Positions 41,044-49,176 of a stretch of DNA of 64,000 nt are shown in pieces. The notes under the pieces were generated by a model. That model saw only the letters and a program-made list of their open reading frames with translations, was not told where the DNA came from and searched no databases. The DNA comes from Chloroflexota bacterium (GTDB taxonomy: Bacteria; Chloroflexota; Anaerolineae; Anaerolineales; Villigracilaceae), in the NCBI GenBank assembly GCA_016191845.1, contig JACPVF010000018.1:48287-112286 (forward strand), written 5' to 3'. The translations under genes were made by a program, and so were the position numbers. Position 1 is the first letter of the stretch. Every line of letters starts with the position of its first letter.

Positions 41044-41415
41044 CTAGATTAGTTTCGCCAAATCTTCGGCGGCTCGGCGCATGTCGAGGAAGATCAAGCC
41101 CAATTTGGCCTGCTCGCGCGCGAGGGCGGTCAGCACGGCTTCCTGGCCGACTGACATCAGCACAACGTACCCTTTTTCGCCCTTGATGTACACTTGCTCC
41201 AGGGAACCGCGTCCCAGTTCGGTGGCAATGCGCTCACCGAGGGAAAGCATGGCCGCAGACATGGCCGAAACGCGGTCCTCTTCCACGCCCTGCGGAAGCG
41301 CGGATGCAATGCTCAGGCCATCCACACTGACTACGGCGGAGGCTTCGATATCGGGGGATGAAGCCTGCAATTCTCGCAGACGATCCACCATCTGTTGCGT
41401 GCGTGATTTGGACAA
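41044..41415 (-). CDS. Roadblock/LC7 domain protein
   Basis: A 123-residue roadblock/LC7 (Longin-like) protein, with the pattern LRELQASSPDIEASAVVSVDGLSIASALP (about 12-40) and the second half ATELGRGSLEQVYIKGEKGYVVLMSVG. These small dimers regulate small GTPases (MglB-like) or act as scaffolds. The start is chosen as TTG at 41415 because AGGAGG lies six bases upstream, whereas a TTG farther upstream (41430) would place the ribosome binding site inside the gene. It is the first gene of a four-gene operon. No Mgl-like GTPase is seen nearby, so its partner may be encoded elsewhere. Confidence 0.85.
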   Translation of the reverse strand: MSKSRTQQMVDRLRELQASSPDIEASAVVSVDGLSIASALPQGVEEDRVSAMSAAMLSLGERIATELGRGSLEQVYIKGEKGYVVLMSVGQEAVLTALAREQAKLGLIFLDMRRAAEDLAKLI

Positions 41416-41559
41416 ACCGGCCCTCCTCAAGAAAAATTACATCCGAATTATGACAAACGGATGCAAAAATGGCAAGGATTGAATAAATTTAGCACATGGG
41501 GTAGATTGTGTCAAGTTCGGCATCTACGGCTTTGCAAATTAGTAAACCCGGCCCCATGC

Positions 41560-41565
41560 TATAAT
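41560..41565 (+). promoter_or_regulatory. Extended -10 box for the L,D-transpeptidase gene
   Basis: ATGCTATAAT lies 21 bases upstream of the ATG at 41587, a normal promoter with a short leader holding CGAGG. Confidence 0.5.
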
Positions 41566-41586
41566 CCGCGTCCATACGAGGTTGCC

Positions 41587-42726
41587 ATGAAGAAAATTCT
41601 ATATCCCATCCTGGGCATTTCCTTAATAATTACGACTTTGGTCTTCACCCCCGTCCGCGCACAGGATACCACCCCGCCCGAACCCGACAGCGGAGCGGTG
41701 GTCTGCGAGCCGGGCGTCTATTTGACCACCCCTGACGACTGCCTGCCATTGGGCCCCTCCGCCTACTTGACCGATCTGGCGCGTCTGGGCATGACCTTTC
41801 CCCCGCGGCCCCTGCCCGCCTCCAAACCGGACCCAAGCCTGACCCAGCTCCCTTACCTTTATTTCCACCTTGATGACACTTATGTGCCCGTCTACAGCGC
41901 CCCTGGCGAGACTGGCTCAGGCGCACAACAGTTCATGCCAGGCTTTGTTTATGTCTCCTATGTAGACCGCGTGGAACAGGGTGGCGTGTACTATATGCTC
42001 CAAAATGGCGGCTGGATCCCCGGCAAAGGGGCCCGGGTGGGTGAAATTTCTGCCTTCCAAGGACTGACCTTCGGTCATACCCCGCACAACTCGTTTGGCT
42101 GGGCCTTCGAGCAAATTCCCGTGCTGAGTTCTCCGGGCTACGGAGGCGCTCCCACAGGGAAACAAATCTACCCCTTTGAAGTGGTTCAGATCTTCGCAAC
42201 TCAGAGCGTTGACAATGCGGATTGGAACCTGATCGGCCCGGGGGAATGGGTCGAGGCGCGCAAGGTGGCGCAGGTGGTGATCAACACCACCCCGCCCGAG
42301 GGCGTAACCAACGGCCGCTGGATCGATGTCAACCTGGCAGAGCAATCTCTGGCGGTGTACGACAACTACCAACTGGTCTTCGCCACCGTCATCGCCAGCG
42401 GACTGGAGCCCTTCTGGACCCGCCCGGGTCTCTTCCAGATTCAGCAGAAAAAAGAGACGGAGACGATGCGCAACAACGATCCGTCCGATTTCTATTATCT
42501 GGATAATGTCCCGTGGACCATGTACTTCGACGGCGCACGCGCATTGCACGGCGCTTACTGGCGCACCCGCTTCGGCTATCCTCAATCACACGGATGCGTG
42601 AATCTCTCTGTGGGGGACGCGCACTGGCTGTTCAACTGGGCCGTCCAGGGCGATTGGGTGTTCGTCCACGATCCGTCGGGTCAGACTCCCACCGATCCCG
42701 CACTTTACACAGGCGGCGCATATTGA
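41587..42726 (+). CDS. L,D-transpeptidase (YkuD domain) with SH3-like repeats
   Basis: A 379-residue exported protein. A signal peptide (about 1-25, ending VRAQ) is followed by a linker and two SH3-like segments (about 90-140 and 165-215). The YkuD catalytic domain is at about 240-370. The active site is complete: H321 in ALHGAYW and S334-H335-G-C337 in QSHGCVNL. It should make 3-3 crosslinks in peptidoglycan or attach proteins to the wall on the outer face. It has its own promoter and is followed by the tRNA-Asp promoter, which overlaps its stop codon. Confidence 0.92.
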   Translation: MKKILYPILGISLIITTLVFTPVRAQDTTPPEPDSGAVVCEPGVYLTTPDDCLPLGPSAYLTDLARLGMTFPPRPLPASKPDPSLTQLPYLYFHLDDTYVPVYSAPGETGSGAQQFMPGFVYVSYVDRVEQGGVYYMLQNGGWIPGKGARVGEISAFQGLTFGHTPHNSFGWAFEQIPVLSSPGYGGAPTGKQIYPFEVVQIFATQSVDNADWNLIGPGEWVEARKVAQVVINTTPPEGVTNGRWIDVNLAEQSLAVYDNYQLVFATVIASGLEPFWTRPGLFQIQQKKETETMRNNDPSDFYYLDNVPWTMYFDGARALHGAYWRTRFGYPQSHGCVNLSVGDAHWLFNWAVQGDWVFVHDPSGQTPTDPALYTGGAY

Positions 42727-42751
42727 CAAGGTGAGATGGGCATGATAAACT
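42723..42751 (+). promoter_or_regulatory. Promoter of tRNA-Asp
   Basis: TTGACA (42723-42728), a 17-base spacer and TAAACT (42746-42751). The -35 box overlaps the stop codon of the L,D-transpeptidase gene. Confidence 0.75.
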
Positions 42752-42791
42752 ATCGCCCGCTCGACAAACAGAAACACTGTTGAGTGAGACT

Positions 42792-42868
42792 GGTCCCGTG
42801 GTGTAGCGGCTTAACATGCGGCCCTGTCAAGGCCGAGATCGCGGGTTCGAATCCCGTCGGGGCCGCCA
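42792..42868 (+). tRNA. tRNA-Asp (anticodon GTC)
   Basis: Complete cloverleaf of 77 bases including an encoded CCA. Acceptor GGTCCCG pairs with CGGGGCC, the anticodon stem is CGGCC/GGCCG with loop CTGTCAA, and the T arm is GCGGGTTCGAATCCCGT. The discriminator is G, as expected for tRNA-Asp. This is the only one of the five tRNA genes here with CCA in the DNA. Confidence 0.97.
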
Positions 42869-42877
42869 GTCAAGGAG

Positions 42878-42910
42878 AAATCGCCTCTGCTAAAGCAGAG
42901 GCGATTTTGT
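42878..42910. terminator. Bidirectional terminator between tRNA-Asp and the large minus-strand gene
   Basis: AAATCGCCTCTGC and GCAGAGGCGATTT form a 13-base stem around TAAA, followed by TG and TTTT. Confidence 0.88.
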
Positions 42911-42911
42911 T

Positions 42912-45900
42912 TTATACCCCTTCTTTTCTATATTCTCGAAATTGAATAACCAGGTGATGTACCTTCCCATCGCGCTGGAAAATGGAGCGGCTGGTCATTT
43001 CATCTATACGGTGGTCATCAACAGCCTTTGTACTTCCACCAGCAAAATAGATGGCGATGCTGTCAGCGTTGGCGGATTGCAGCACGATCGGTACCTGACA
43101 AAAAGTAACAGCGAATGAACCGGTGGGCAGTTCAAGGCGTTGGAAGATTCCGTCCACGGACAGGTACTCGAAAGTAGTGGGAACCGCCAACAGTTCCGCC
43201 TTATCCAATAATAACGGATCAAAGGTCAGACATCCTTCCTCAATGGTCAAGCCTGCTTCGGCCAGACGTGTAAGAATCTCCTCCTTGACCATACCAGTCA
43301 TGCCAGGCTGACGGGCACCCTGCCCCTTGGGAGTATGCGAATACGGATCGGTCGGGAAGGCACCATACACAGACGGGGACTTGTGGAATCCCAGCCCTGC
43401 GCGAATATCTCGATATGCTTCGACCAAACGCGACGCAAAAGGCGCATCCTGATAACGCAGAGCAAGTTCCTGAACTGCCAACAGCAACTTGGACACCATA
43501 TGCCAGTAGATGCTACCCAATCCCTCGTAGGCGAAGAAGGTACCCGAACGCCCAGTGAACTCGTTGTGGCGGAAGACCGTCTCGAACAGAGCGGAGATCT
43601 GCTTCCCTTCCGCTTCGACCAGTTCGGCAAACTGTGGCTGACGGCTGAGCGCCTCCAGTGCGCGGTGGACATCCTTGCCGTTGCGCAGGTTTCCGCTAAA
43701 GTGGAAACCGCCGTCCATGTCCCGGACAAACAAGGAAGTTTCCTGCGTCTCGGCCAGAGCAAGAGGCAGGCGCAGTCCACGCAATTGTTCCTCGGTCAGA
43801 CTGTTCTTTTGCAGGAAACCTGGCAGGACCTTATCGGGATAGAGGATGTAGGAATGCTGGTCGGCGCGATACAGAGCAGAGTGCCGCAGGCTATCGAGCA
43901 GGGACAGCGCCTCCTCACCCGTCAACATCCCCGACGACAAAATGGAAACCTGACCTTCGAGCATCTCATACAGATGACCGACTTTGGCATGTTCCTGATC
44001 GAGGTGCAGGATGTTATAGGCATGATACAGGCGGTCGCTGCGACGGTTGGCACGCAGGGAATGTTCAATGTAACGCTGCGCAAGGTCAAGGAAGGACAGC
44101 ACATCTGCGCCAGAGAGCGAGGTCAACTGTCCAGAGAATCCATTCTTGTAATAACCCCAGCGGAAGGTGCTTCCCACCTCGCCCAAGGCTTTGAGCATAG
44201 CGTAACGCTGGGTATCATCGAAAGACACGGCCAGCTGCGACTGGAAGTGCTCCAGCACGGCAGCGATCTGCGCGAGGAGTTGTGCGATCTCCGCGCTGAC
44301 CTGCATGGATGCAGGCATCTCCTGGGCAAACAAATCGCGGCAGAACGCGACGTAACGACGCAGGTAGCCCAGCGTGACGACCGACAGGCCCTTACCGACC
44401 AGGGCATTGTTGGCATCGTTCCACTCGGGGCGCTGGGTGTTCATCCAGATGCCGCCCTCGGGAACGAAGTTGATCAGTTTGGCAAGCAGCAGGCTGAGCA
44501 GTTTCTCCGCCAGAGAATGATGCAGTACCTGTCCATCGGATTGACAAACCAGTTTGCCGTCCGTGCCGCGCGTTTTGACCCGCGCCTCGATCTCTTTCTC
44601 CAGAGCATAGTCGAACCCGATGGAGTTATAGGGGTCCTTCTGCAGATCCGCAAAGGGCTTGATGCGATATGGGACATCGGCGTAGCTGAGGATGGGTTGC
44701 TCCAGGCTGGCGCGGAGTCGGCCAGGGTGAAGCTTGACGCTGAGCTCCATCAACTTTTGCAGATAAATGATCTGGTGGTCGCTCCAGTAGCCGATATTGG
44801 CCCAGGGGTTGCCTGGCTCGGGAATTTCCCAATCGAGGCCCGCGCGCGTGATGCGATAGGGGTTGTAGCCATCAGCAGTAGTGGCAGAAAGAAAAGTGAA
44901 AATCATCCCCTCGACATACTCGGGATAGGAATAAGCCAGGGCCTCCCAGTTCTGGAAGATGTCGCGCCAATTGCCCTCGAAATCGAGCCGACGGGAGCCA
45001 TCGGGACCCTTGAGACTAATGGAGAAGCGGTTCCAGGGTCGGCTGGGATCGCCGTGGCGGCGGCTGAAAGTGAGCGGAAGATACATATAGCTCAAGCGGA
45101 TCAAGTCCGCGGAACCCGATGCCTTGGCACGCGTTTGTAAATCGGCGATCTGACAATGAGACGGGAGGCTATCGAAGAAGGCGGCGTGCGTTTCCAGCAG
45201 TGTGCGGTGATGCGTGGACACGAACTCGACGAAGTCGGCTTTCTCGAACCCATATTGGTCGGCGAAGACTCCGCCGCGCATGACGTTGAACATGACGTTG
45301 GCGAAATGATGCGATGTGCAAAGCGGATCAGCGGAGACCTGCAGACCGTCCGCGCTGGCGACGATTTGGCGCAAACGCGCGGTGTTGTCTGCAATGTCCT
45401 GCCCGATCTCTCGGCCGAGGGCGGCAGCCCCGCCCTTGAGGCGGTTCAACGTCCTGACGATGGCTGCCGCATCCTGGTGGACATCGGCCACCAGATGCCA
45501 ACTCCGCTCCTCGCGCGGAGCCAGCTCCAGGTCCGCGTGGACGAAGTACGCCCCACGCCGACCGCGGATCTCCGTCTCGGGTTCGATCTCCCAGCCCGCA
45601 CGGAACTTGTCCAGTTGCAGCGACGAGAGCAGATAACGGTCCCCATCCAAGCCAACCTGAAAGATGGTCGTAGCCAGCAAGGACTCGCTTGGCTCGGCCA
45701 GGTCGGTGAGGGTGGAGTTGAGGGCGAAGATACCAAGGCCCGCCGTCGGGTTCAGTTCGCTGCGTTTATAGCCGTCCAACAGGCAACTGAAGGTGTTCTG
45801 CGTCTGCGAGGTGACGTTGGCGGGCAGGAGGTTTTGCAAACCGTCCAGCAGTGCCACCTGACAGGCGGGGTCGAGGTCGTTGACCAGCCAGGTGGTTTTG

Positions 45901-46385
45901 ACGAAGCCAAACTGCTCGCTGGTGCGCCAGGCGTAACGGATCGTCAGCCCGAGGTCGCGATTGATCTCTTCAAAGACCAAGACCGTGCCTGGGACGTTCT
46001 TATACAGGTTGCGTTCGACGGCATATTGCCCGCGCTGTCGGGCGGAGAACGGCTCCCATAACCAGGTCTCCCCCCCGCGCGTGACCAGGAAGATGGACTT
46101 GCCACCCGTGTTCTCGCTGTTCTCGGTCAGCTTGTCCTCGGTGTAATATGGGAAGAGTGCCCGTTCCGCGTTGACGCGGCCCGCGCTCAGGCCGCCGCTG
46201 GACGAGATGAAAAGCCAGTGATCCGAACTGCTGACGATGCTCATGAAGAACGGTTCGAGCGCGTCGTAATTCCTGATCTGGTAGAAGGTTTCCCCCAACA
46301 GGGTGACATAAACGCCCTCGACCGCGGTCGAGGGCAGCTTTTGAGGCGTATCGCCGATGATGATCTTGCGGGCAGGCTGGTTCAT
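42912..46385 (-). CDS. Very large uncharacterised protein, possibly carbohydrate-active
   Basis: A 1157-residue protein that I do not recognise. It has no signal peptide or membrane helix, so it is cytoplasmic. The N-terminal third is beta-rich (about 20-330: NYDALEPFFMSIVSSSDHWLFISSSGGLSAGRVN), like the beta-sandwich of cellobiose-phosphorylase or glycogen-debranching type enzymes. The remainder is mostly helical with segments like NPWANIGYWSDHQIIYLQKLMEL and WMNTQRPEWNDANNALVGKG, which resemble the (alpha/alpha)6 barrels of GH94/GH65-like enzymes, and YGAFPTDPYSHTPKGQGARQPGMTG near the C terminus. This resemblance is by eye only. The start at 46385 is a choice; an in-frame ATG at 46421 would add twelve residues. 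It stands alone, so its context does not help. Confidence 0.5.
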   Translation of the reverse strand: MNQPARKIIIGDTPQKLPSTAVEGVYVTLLGETFYQIRNYDALEPFFMSIVSSSDHWLFISSSGGLSAGRVNAERALFPYYTEDKLTENSENTGGKSIFLVTRGGETWLWEPFSARQRGQYAVERNLYKNVPGTVLVFEEINRDLGLTIRYAWRTSEQFGFVKTTWLVNDLDPACQVALLDGLQNLLPANVTSQTQNTFSCLLDGYKRSELNPTAGLGIFALNSTLTDLAEPSESLLATTIFQVGLDGDRYLLSSLQLDKFRAGWEIEPETEIRGRRGAYFVHADLELAPREERSWHLVADVHQDAAAIVRTLNRLKGGAAALGREIGQDIADNTARLRQIVASADGLQVSADPLCTSHHFANVMFNVMRGGVFADQYGFEKADFVEFVSTHHRTLLETHAAFFDSLPSHCQIADLQTRAKASGSADLIRLSYMYLPLTFSRRHGDPSRPWNRFSISLKGPDGSRRLDFEGNWRDIFQNWEALAYSYPEYVEGMIFTFLSATTADGYNPYRITRAGLDWEIPEPGNPWANIGYWSDHQIIYLQKLMELSVKLHPGRLRASLEQPILSYADVPYRIKPFADLQKDPYNSIGFDYALEKEIEARVKTRGTDGKLVCQSDGQVLHHSLAEKLLSLLLAKLINFVPEGGIWMNTQRPEWNDANNALVGKGLSVVTLGYLRRYVAFCRDLFAQEMPASMQVSAEIAQLLAQIAAVLEHFQSQLAVSFDDTQRYAMLKALGEVGSTFRWGYYKNGFSGQLTSLSGADVLSFLDLAQRYIEHSLRANRRSDRLYHAYNILHLDQEHAKVGHLYEMLEGQVSILSSGMLTGEEALSLLDSLRHSALYRADQHSYILYPDKVLPGFLQKNSLTEEQLRGLRLPLALAETQETSLFVRDMDGGFHFSGNLRNGKDVHRALEALSRQPQFAELVEAEGKQISALFETVFRHNEFTGRSGTFFAYEGLGSIYWHMVSKLLLAVQELALRYQDAPFASRLVEAYRDIRAGLGFHKSPSVYGAFPTDPYSHTPKGQGARQPGMTGMVKEEILTRLAEAGLTIEEGCLTFDPLLLDKAELLAVPTTFEYLSVDGIFQRLELPTGSFAVTFCQVPIVLQSANADSIAIYFAGGSTKAVDDHRIDEMTSRSIFQRDGKVHHLVIQFREYRKEGV

Positions 46386-46445
46386 GGAGTGGAGTATCCT
46401 GACGGAAAATGGAAGTCGCATCCACCCATGCGGATGGATGTGTTT

Positions 46446-46451
46446 ATTCTA
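46446..46451 (-). promoter_or_regulatory. Extended -10 box for the large minus-strand gene
   Basis: On the minus strand TGGTAGAAT lies 61 bases before the chosen ATG and 25 bases before the alternative ATG at 46421. Confidence 0.4.
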
Positions 46452-46527
46452 CCAAACCATGGTCGGGTCGTGTCTCGCGTGGGAAAATAGGGTTTAATCC
46501 TTCAAATCTGCTCTCGGGAGGCTCCAC

Positions 46528-47265
46528 ATGGGACAACTCTTTGCCGGCGATTATCCAGGCCCTGCATTCGAATTATTCGGCCCCGCGCACCTGGCCGCAT
46601 TATTGGCCATCGTGCTATTGAACCTGTTCCTGCTGCGTTTCAAAGGTGCGGATGAACGTACCCTCACGCGAGTCCGCTGGACGATGGCCATCATCCTATG
46701 GGTCAACGAGTTTGCCTGGCACATCTGGAATTATTCCGTCGGCAAGTGGACCATCCAGACCATGCTGCCGCTACATTTGTGCAGTGTGCTGGTATGGGTG
46801 GGCGCACTCATGCTGGTGACGAAGAATTACCGCATCTACGAATTCGCCTACCTGATCGGCATCAGCGGCGCACTCCAGGCCCTGCTGACGCCCGACCTAG
46901 GGATCTATGGCTATCCCCACTTTTGCTTCTTCCAGACCTTCATCTCGCACGGGCTGATCGTCACCGCCGCCATTTACATGACCGTCGTGGAGGGTCTCCG
47001 CCCGACCTGGAAGTCGTTGCTGCGGGTGGCCTTCTGGATGAACGTGTACATGGTGGTCGTGTTCTTTATCAACCGCGCCATCGGCTCGAACTACTTAATG
47101 ATCAATGGACGTCCGTCTACGCCCAGCCTGCTGGACCTGTTGCCCGACTGGCCCGTGTACATCCTCTACATGGAAGCCATCGGCGTGGCCTGCTTCCTGC
47201 TGTTGTACCTGCCCTTCGCGATCAAGGATTGGCGGACGGCCCGACAGGTGGCTGCCTCCGATTAA
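46528..47265 (+). CDS. TIGR02206/YwaF-family integral membrane protein
   Basis: A 245-residue protein with about six to seven membrane helices, matching the YwaF-type family (TIGR02206). These are uncharacterised membrane proteins. The family core is seen in FELFGPAHLAALLAIVL near the N terminus, TIQTMLPLHLCSVLVWVGA in the middle and NYLMINGRPSTPSLLDLLPDWPVYILYMEA in the second half. The GGGAGG ribosome binding site fits the ATG. No neighbour suggests a role; the tRNA-Leu promoter begins 30 bases after its stop. Confidence 0.85.
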   Translation: MGQLFAGDYPGPAFELFGPAHLAALLAIVLLNLFLLRFKGADERTLTRVRWTMAIILWVNEFAWHIWNYSVGKWTIQTMLPLHLCSVLVWVGALMLVTKNYRIYEFAYLIGISGALQALLTPDLGIYGYPHFCFFQTFISHGLIVTAAIYMTVVEGLRPTWKSLLRVAFWMNVYMVVVFFINRAIGSNYLMINGRPSTPSLLDLLPDWPVYILYMEAIGVACFLLLYLPFAIKDWRTARQVAASD

Positions 47266-47296
47266 ACGGAATCTGGCTTGATCATCCGCTGCCATC

Positions 47297-47324
47297 TTGA
47301 CGGAATCCCCCCTTCGGGTAGAAT
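47297..47324 (+). promoter_or_regulatory. Promoter of tRNA-Leu
   Basis: TTGACG (47297-47302), a 16-base spacer and TAGAAT (47319-47324), ten bases before the mature tRNA. Confidence 0.65.
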
Positions 47325-47333
47325 TATCCTGCC

Positions 47334-47417
47334 GGGGCGATGGCGGAATCGGCAGACGCAGCGGACTTAAAATCCGCCGGTAGAGATACCGTGAGGGTTC
47401 GACCCCCTCTCGCCCCA
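47334..47417 (+). tRNA. tRNA-Leu (anticodon TAA)
   Basis: An 84-base class II tRNA without encoded CCA. Acceptor GGGGCGA pairs with TCGCCCC, the anticodon stem is GCGGA/TCCGC with loop CTTAAAA (TAA), the long variable arm is CGGTAGAGATACCG, and the T arm is GAGGGTTCGACCCCCTC. Confidence 0.96.
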
Positions 47418-47425
47418 CTTCATCC

Positions 47426-47472
47426 ATGTCATTGCGAGCCGTTTCATGAGAACCGTGTCCTCGCAATGACAT
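47426..47472. repeat. TGTCATTGCGAG repeat, ends only
   Basis: ATGTCATTGCGAG (47426-47438) and its exact complement (47460-47472) flank 21 unrelated bases. The ends equal those of the repeat at 1456-1547, but the inner AAGCAACCTCC palindrome is missing. It separates tRNA-Leu from the dGTPase gene. Confidence 0.75.
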
Positions 47473-47494
47473 TTCCATCTGAAAGCGAGACGGC

Positions 47495-48646
47495 ATGTTA
47501 TTCACTCGCCAGCAATTGGAAGAGATCGAAGACAAGAGCCTTGCGCCGTATGGGATGCGCAGCAAGGACTCGAAGGGCCGCGCCCATCTCGACCATGAAC
47601 CCGAGCATCGCACAGCCTTCCAGCGCGACCGTGACCGCATCATCCATACCACGGCCTTCCGCCGCCTGGAATACAAGACGCAGGTCTTCATCAACTTCGA
47701 AGGCGATTACTTCCGCACACGGTTGACGCACACCATTGAGGTGGCCCAGATCGGGCGGACCCTGGCGCGGGCGCTGGGCGGAAACGAGGATCTGGTGGAG
47801 ACCATTTGCCTGGCTCACGACCTTGGTCACTCCCCTTTCGGCCACTCGGGCGAGGTGGCGCTGGCACGGCTAATGAAGGATTTCGGCGGCTTCGACCATA
47901 ACAAGCAGTCGCTGCGCATCGTAACGGAACTTGAGCAGCGCTATCCTGAGTTCCCTGGCCTGAACCTGACCTGGGAAGTGCGCGAAGGCATGGTCAAGCA
48001 TGAGTCGGAATACGACATCTCGGACGCCCGCGATTTCAACCCCGACCTGCGCGGCAACCTGGAGACACAGATCGCCAACGTGGCTGACGAACTGGCCTAC
48101 ACCACCCACGACCTGGATGACGGCCTGCGCTCGGGCATGATCACCCCGCACATGCTGGATGGCATCGCCCTGTGGGAGATCCTGCGCGAGACCTTCAACT
48201 GGAACGGGCCGATCCTGAGCGACATGGAACGCCACCGTATGATCCGTCACCTGGTCGGGTTGATGGTCACGGACATGGTCGAGGCCACGGATGCGCGCCT
48301 GCGCGAGAGCGTGGTCAAGTCGCCACTCGATATCCAGAAATTGAAGCACAACGTCATCGGCTACAGCGAGGACATGCAGCGCCGCCACCGCGAGTTGAAG
48401 GACTTCCTGTACGCCAAGTTATACCGTCACTACCGCGTGGTCCGCATGCAGGTCAAGGCGGAGCGCAACATCACAGACCTGTTCAATGCCTATCGCGCCG
48501 AGCCCGCCATCCTGCCCGACCACGTCCAGAAGATGATCGACAAACGCGGATTGGAGCGCACCATTTGCGATTACATCGCGGGCATGACCGACCGCTACGC
48601 GATCGAGGAATACGAAAAACTGTTCAACCCAGGCGAGAAACCCTAG
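47495..48646 (+). CDS. dgt: Deoxyguanosinetriphosphate triphosphohydrolase-like protein
   Basis: A 383-residue HD-domain dNTPase that removes triphosphate from dGTP or other dNTPs and so controls nucleotide pools. The HD motif is complete: a histidine in RLTHTIEV, then H108-D109 in CLAHDLGHSPFGHSGE, and the distal aspartate in VADELAYTTHDLDDGL. The N-terminal EHRTAFQRDRDRIIHTTAFRRLEYKTQVF is diagnostic of the family. The C-terminal region (about 260-383) matches short dGTPases. A weak GCGAG precedes the ATG. The greA gene follows 17 bases later and may be co-transcribed. Confidence 0.93.
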   Translation: MLFTRQQLEEIEDKSLAPYGMRSKDSKGRAHLDHEPEHRTAFQRDRDRIIHTTAFRRLEYKTQVFINFEGDYFRTRLTHTIEVAQIGRTLARALGGNEDLVETICLAHDLGHSPFGHSGEVALARLMKDFGGFDHNKQSLRIVTELEQRYPEFPGLNLTWEVREGMVKHESEYDISDARDFNPDLRGNLETQIANVADELAYTTHDLDDGLRSGMITPHMLDGIALWEILRETFNWNGPILSDMERHRMIRHLVGLMVTDMVEATDARLRESVVKSPLDIQKLKHNVIGYSEDMQRRHRELKDFLYAKLYRHYRVVRMQVKAERNITDLFNAYRAEPAILPDHVQKMIDKRGLERTICDYIAGMTDRYAIEEYEKLFNPGEKP

Positions 48647-48663
48647 GAGACATTGAGGCAACC

Positions 48664-49131
48664 ATGACCCAACAACAATCTTATCTAACCCCCGAAGGGG
48701 AAGCCAAACTCAAGGCCGAACTGGCCGAACTGACAGGTCCGCGCCGCGAAGAGCTATCCCAGCGCCTGCGCTCAGCCATCCAGATGGGCGACCTCTCCGA
48801 GAACGCCGATTATCACAAGGCCAAAGAGGATCAGGCCTTCCTCGAAGGCCGCATCCAGGAAATCGAGGCCATCCTGCGCAGCGCCGTCATCATCGAGAAG
48901 ACCACCAACCGCGACGTGGTCTCCATCGGCTCACACGTTACCATCCAGGAAGAGGACTACCCGCCCGAGACCTATCACCTGGTCGGCCCCACCGAGGCGG
49001 ACCCACGCAACGGCCGCATCTCGCACGAGTCGCCCATTGGCCGTGCCCTGCTCGACAAGAAGGTCGGGGATGTGGCCGAAGCCGAGGCCCCAGGCGGCCA
49101 GATCAAGTTCAAGATCCTGAAGATCGAATAA
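48664..49131 (+). CDS. greA: Transcription elongation factor GreA
   Basis: A 155-residue GreA that rescues backtracked RNA polymerase by stimulating transcript cleavage. The N-terminal coiled coil (about 8-75) carries the catalytic acidic tip in MGDLSENADYHKAKEDQAF. The C-terminal FKBP-like domain (about 80-155) has VGPTEADPRNGRISHESPIGRALLDKKVGD. The ATG lies 17 bases after the dgt stop; GGAGA near the dgt stop may act as the ribosome binding site. A strong terminator closes the unit. Confidence 0.95.
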   Translation: MTQQQSYLTPEGEAKLKAELAELTGPRREELSQRLRSAIQMGDLSENADYHKAKEDQAFLEGRIQEIEAILRSAVIIEKTTNRDVVSIGSHVTIQEEDYPPETYHLVGPTEADPRNGRISHESPIGRALLDKKVGDVAEAEAPGGQIKFKILKIE

Positions 49132-49135
49132 ACAA

Positions 49136-49165
49136 AAAATCGCCCGACTTTCGTCGGGCGATTTT
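49136..49165. terminator. Bidirectional terminator between greA and the membrane-protein gene
   Basis: AAAATCGCCCGAC and GTCGGGCGATTTT form a 13-base stem around TTTC with A and T runs on both sides. Confidence 0.88.
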
Positions 49166-49176
49166 CATTTCAGGGA

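Noticed and set aside
43335..45140. A 601-codon plus-strand open frame opposite the large minus-strand gene
   Set aside because: The composition is that of a shadow frame, no domain is visible, and the minus-strand frame is longer and has a promoter-like site. If the large gene had been the shadow, this would have been the alternative; nothing in it supports that.
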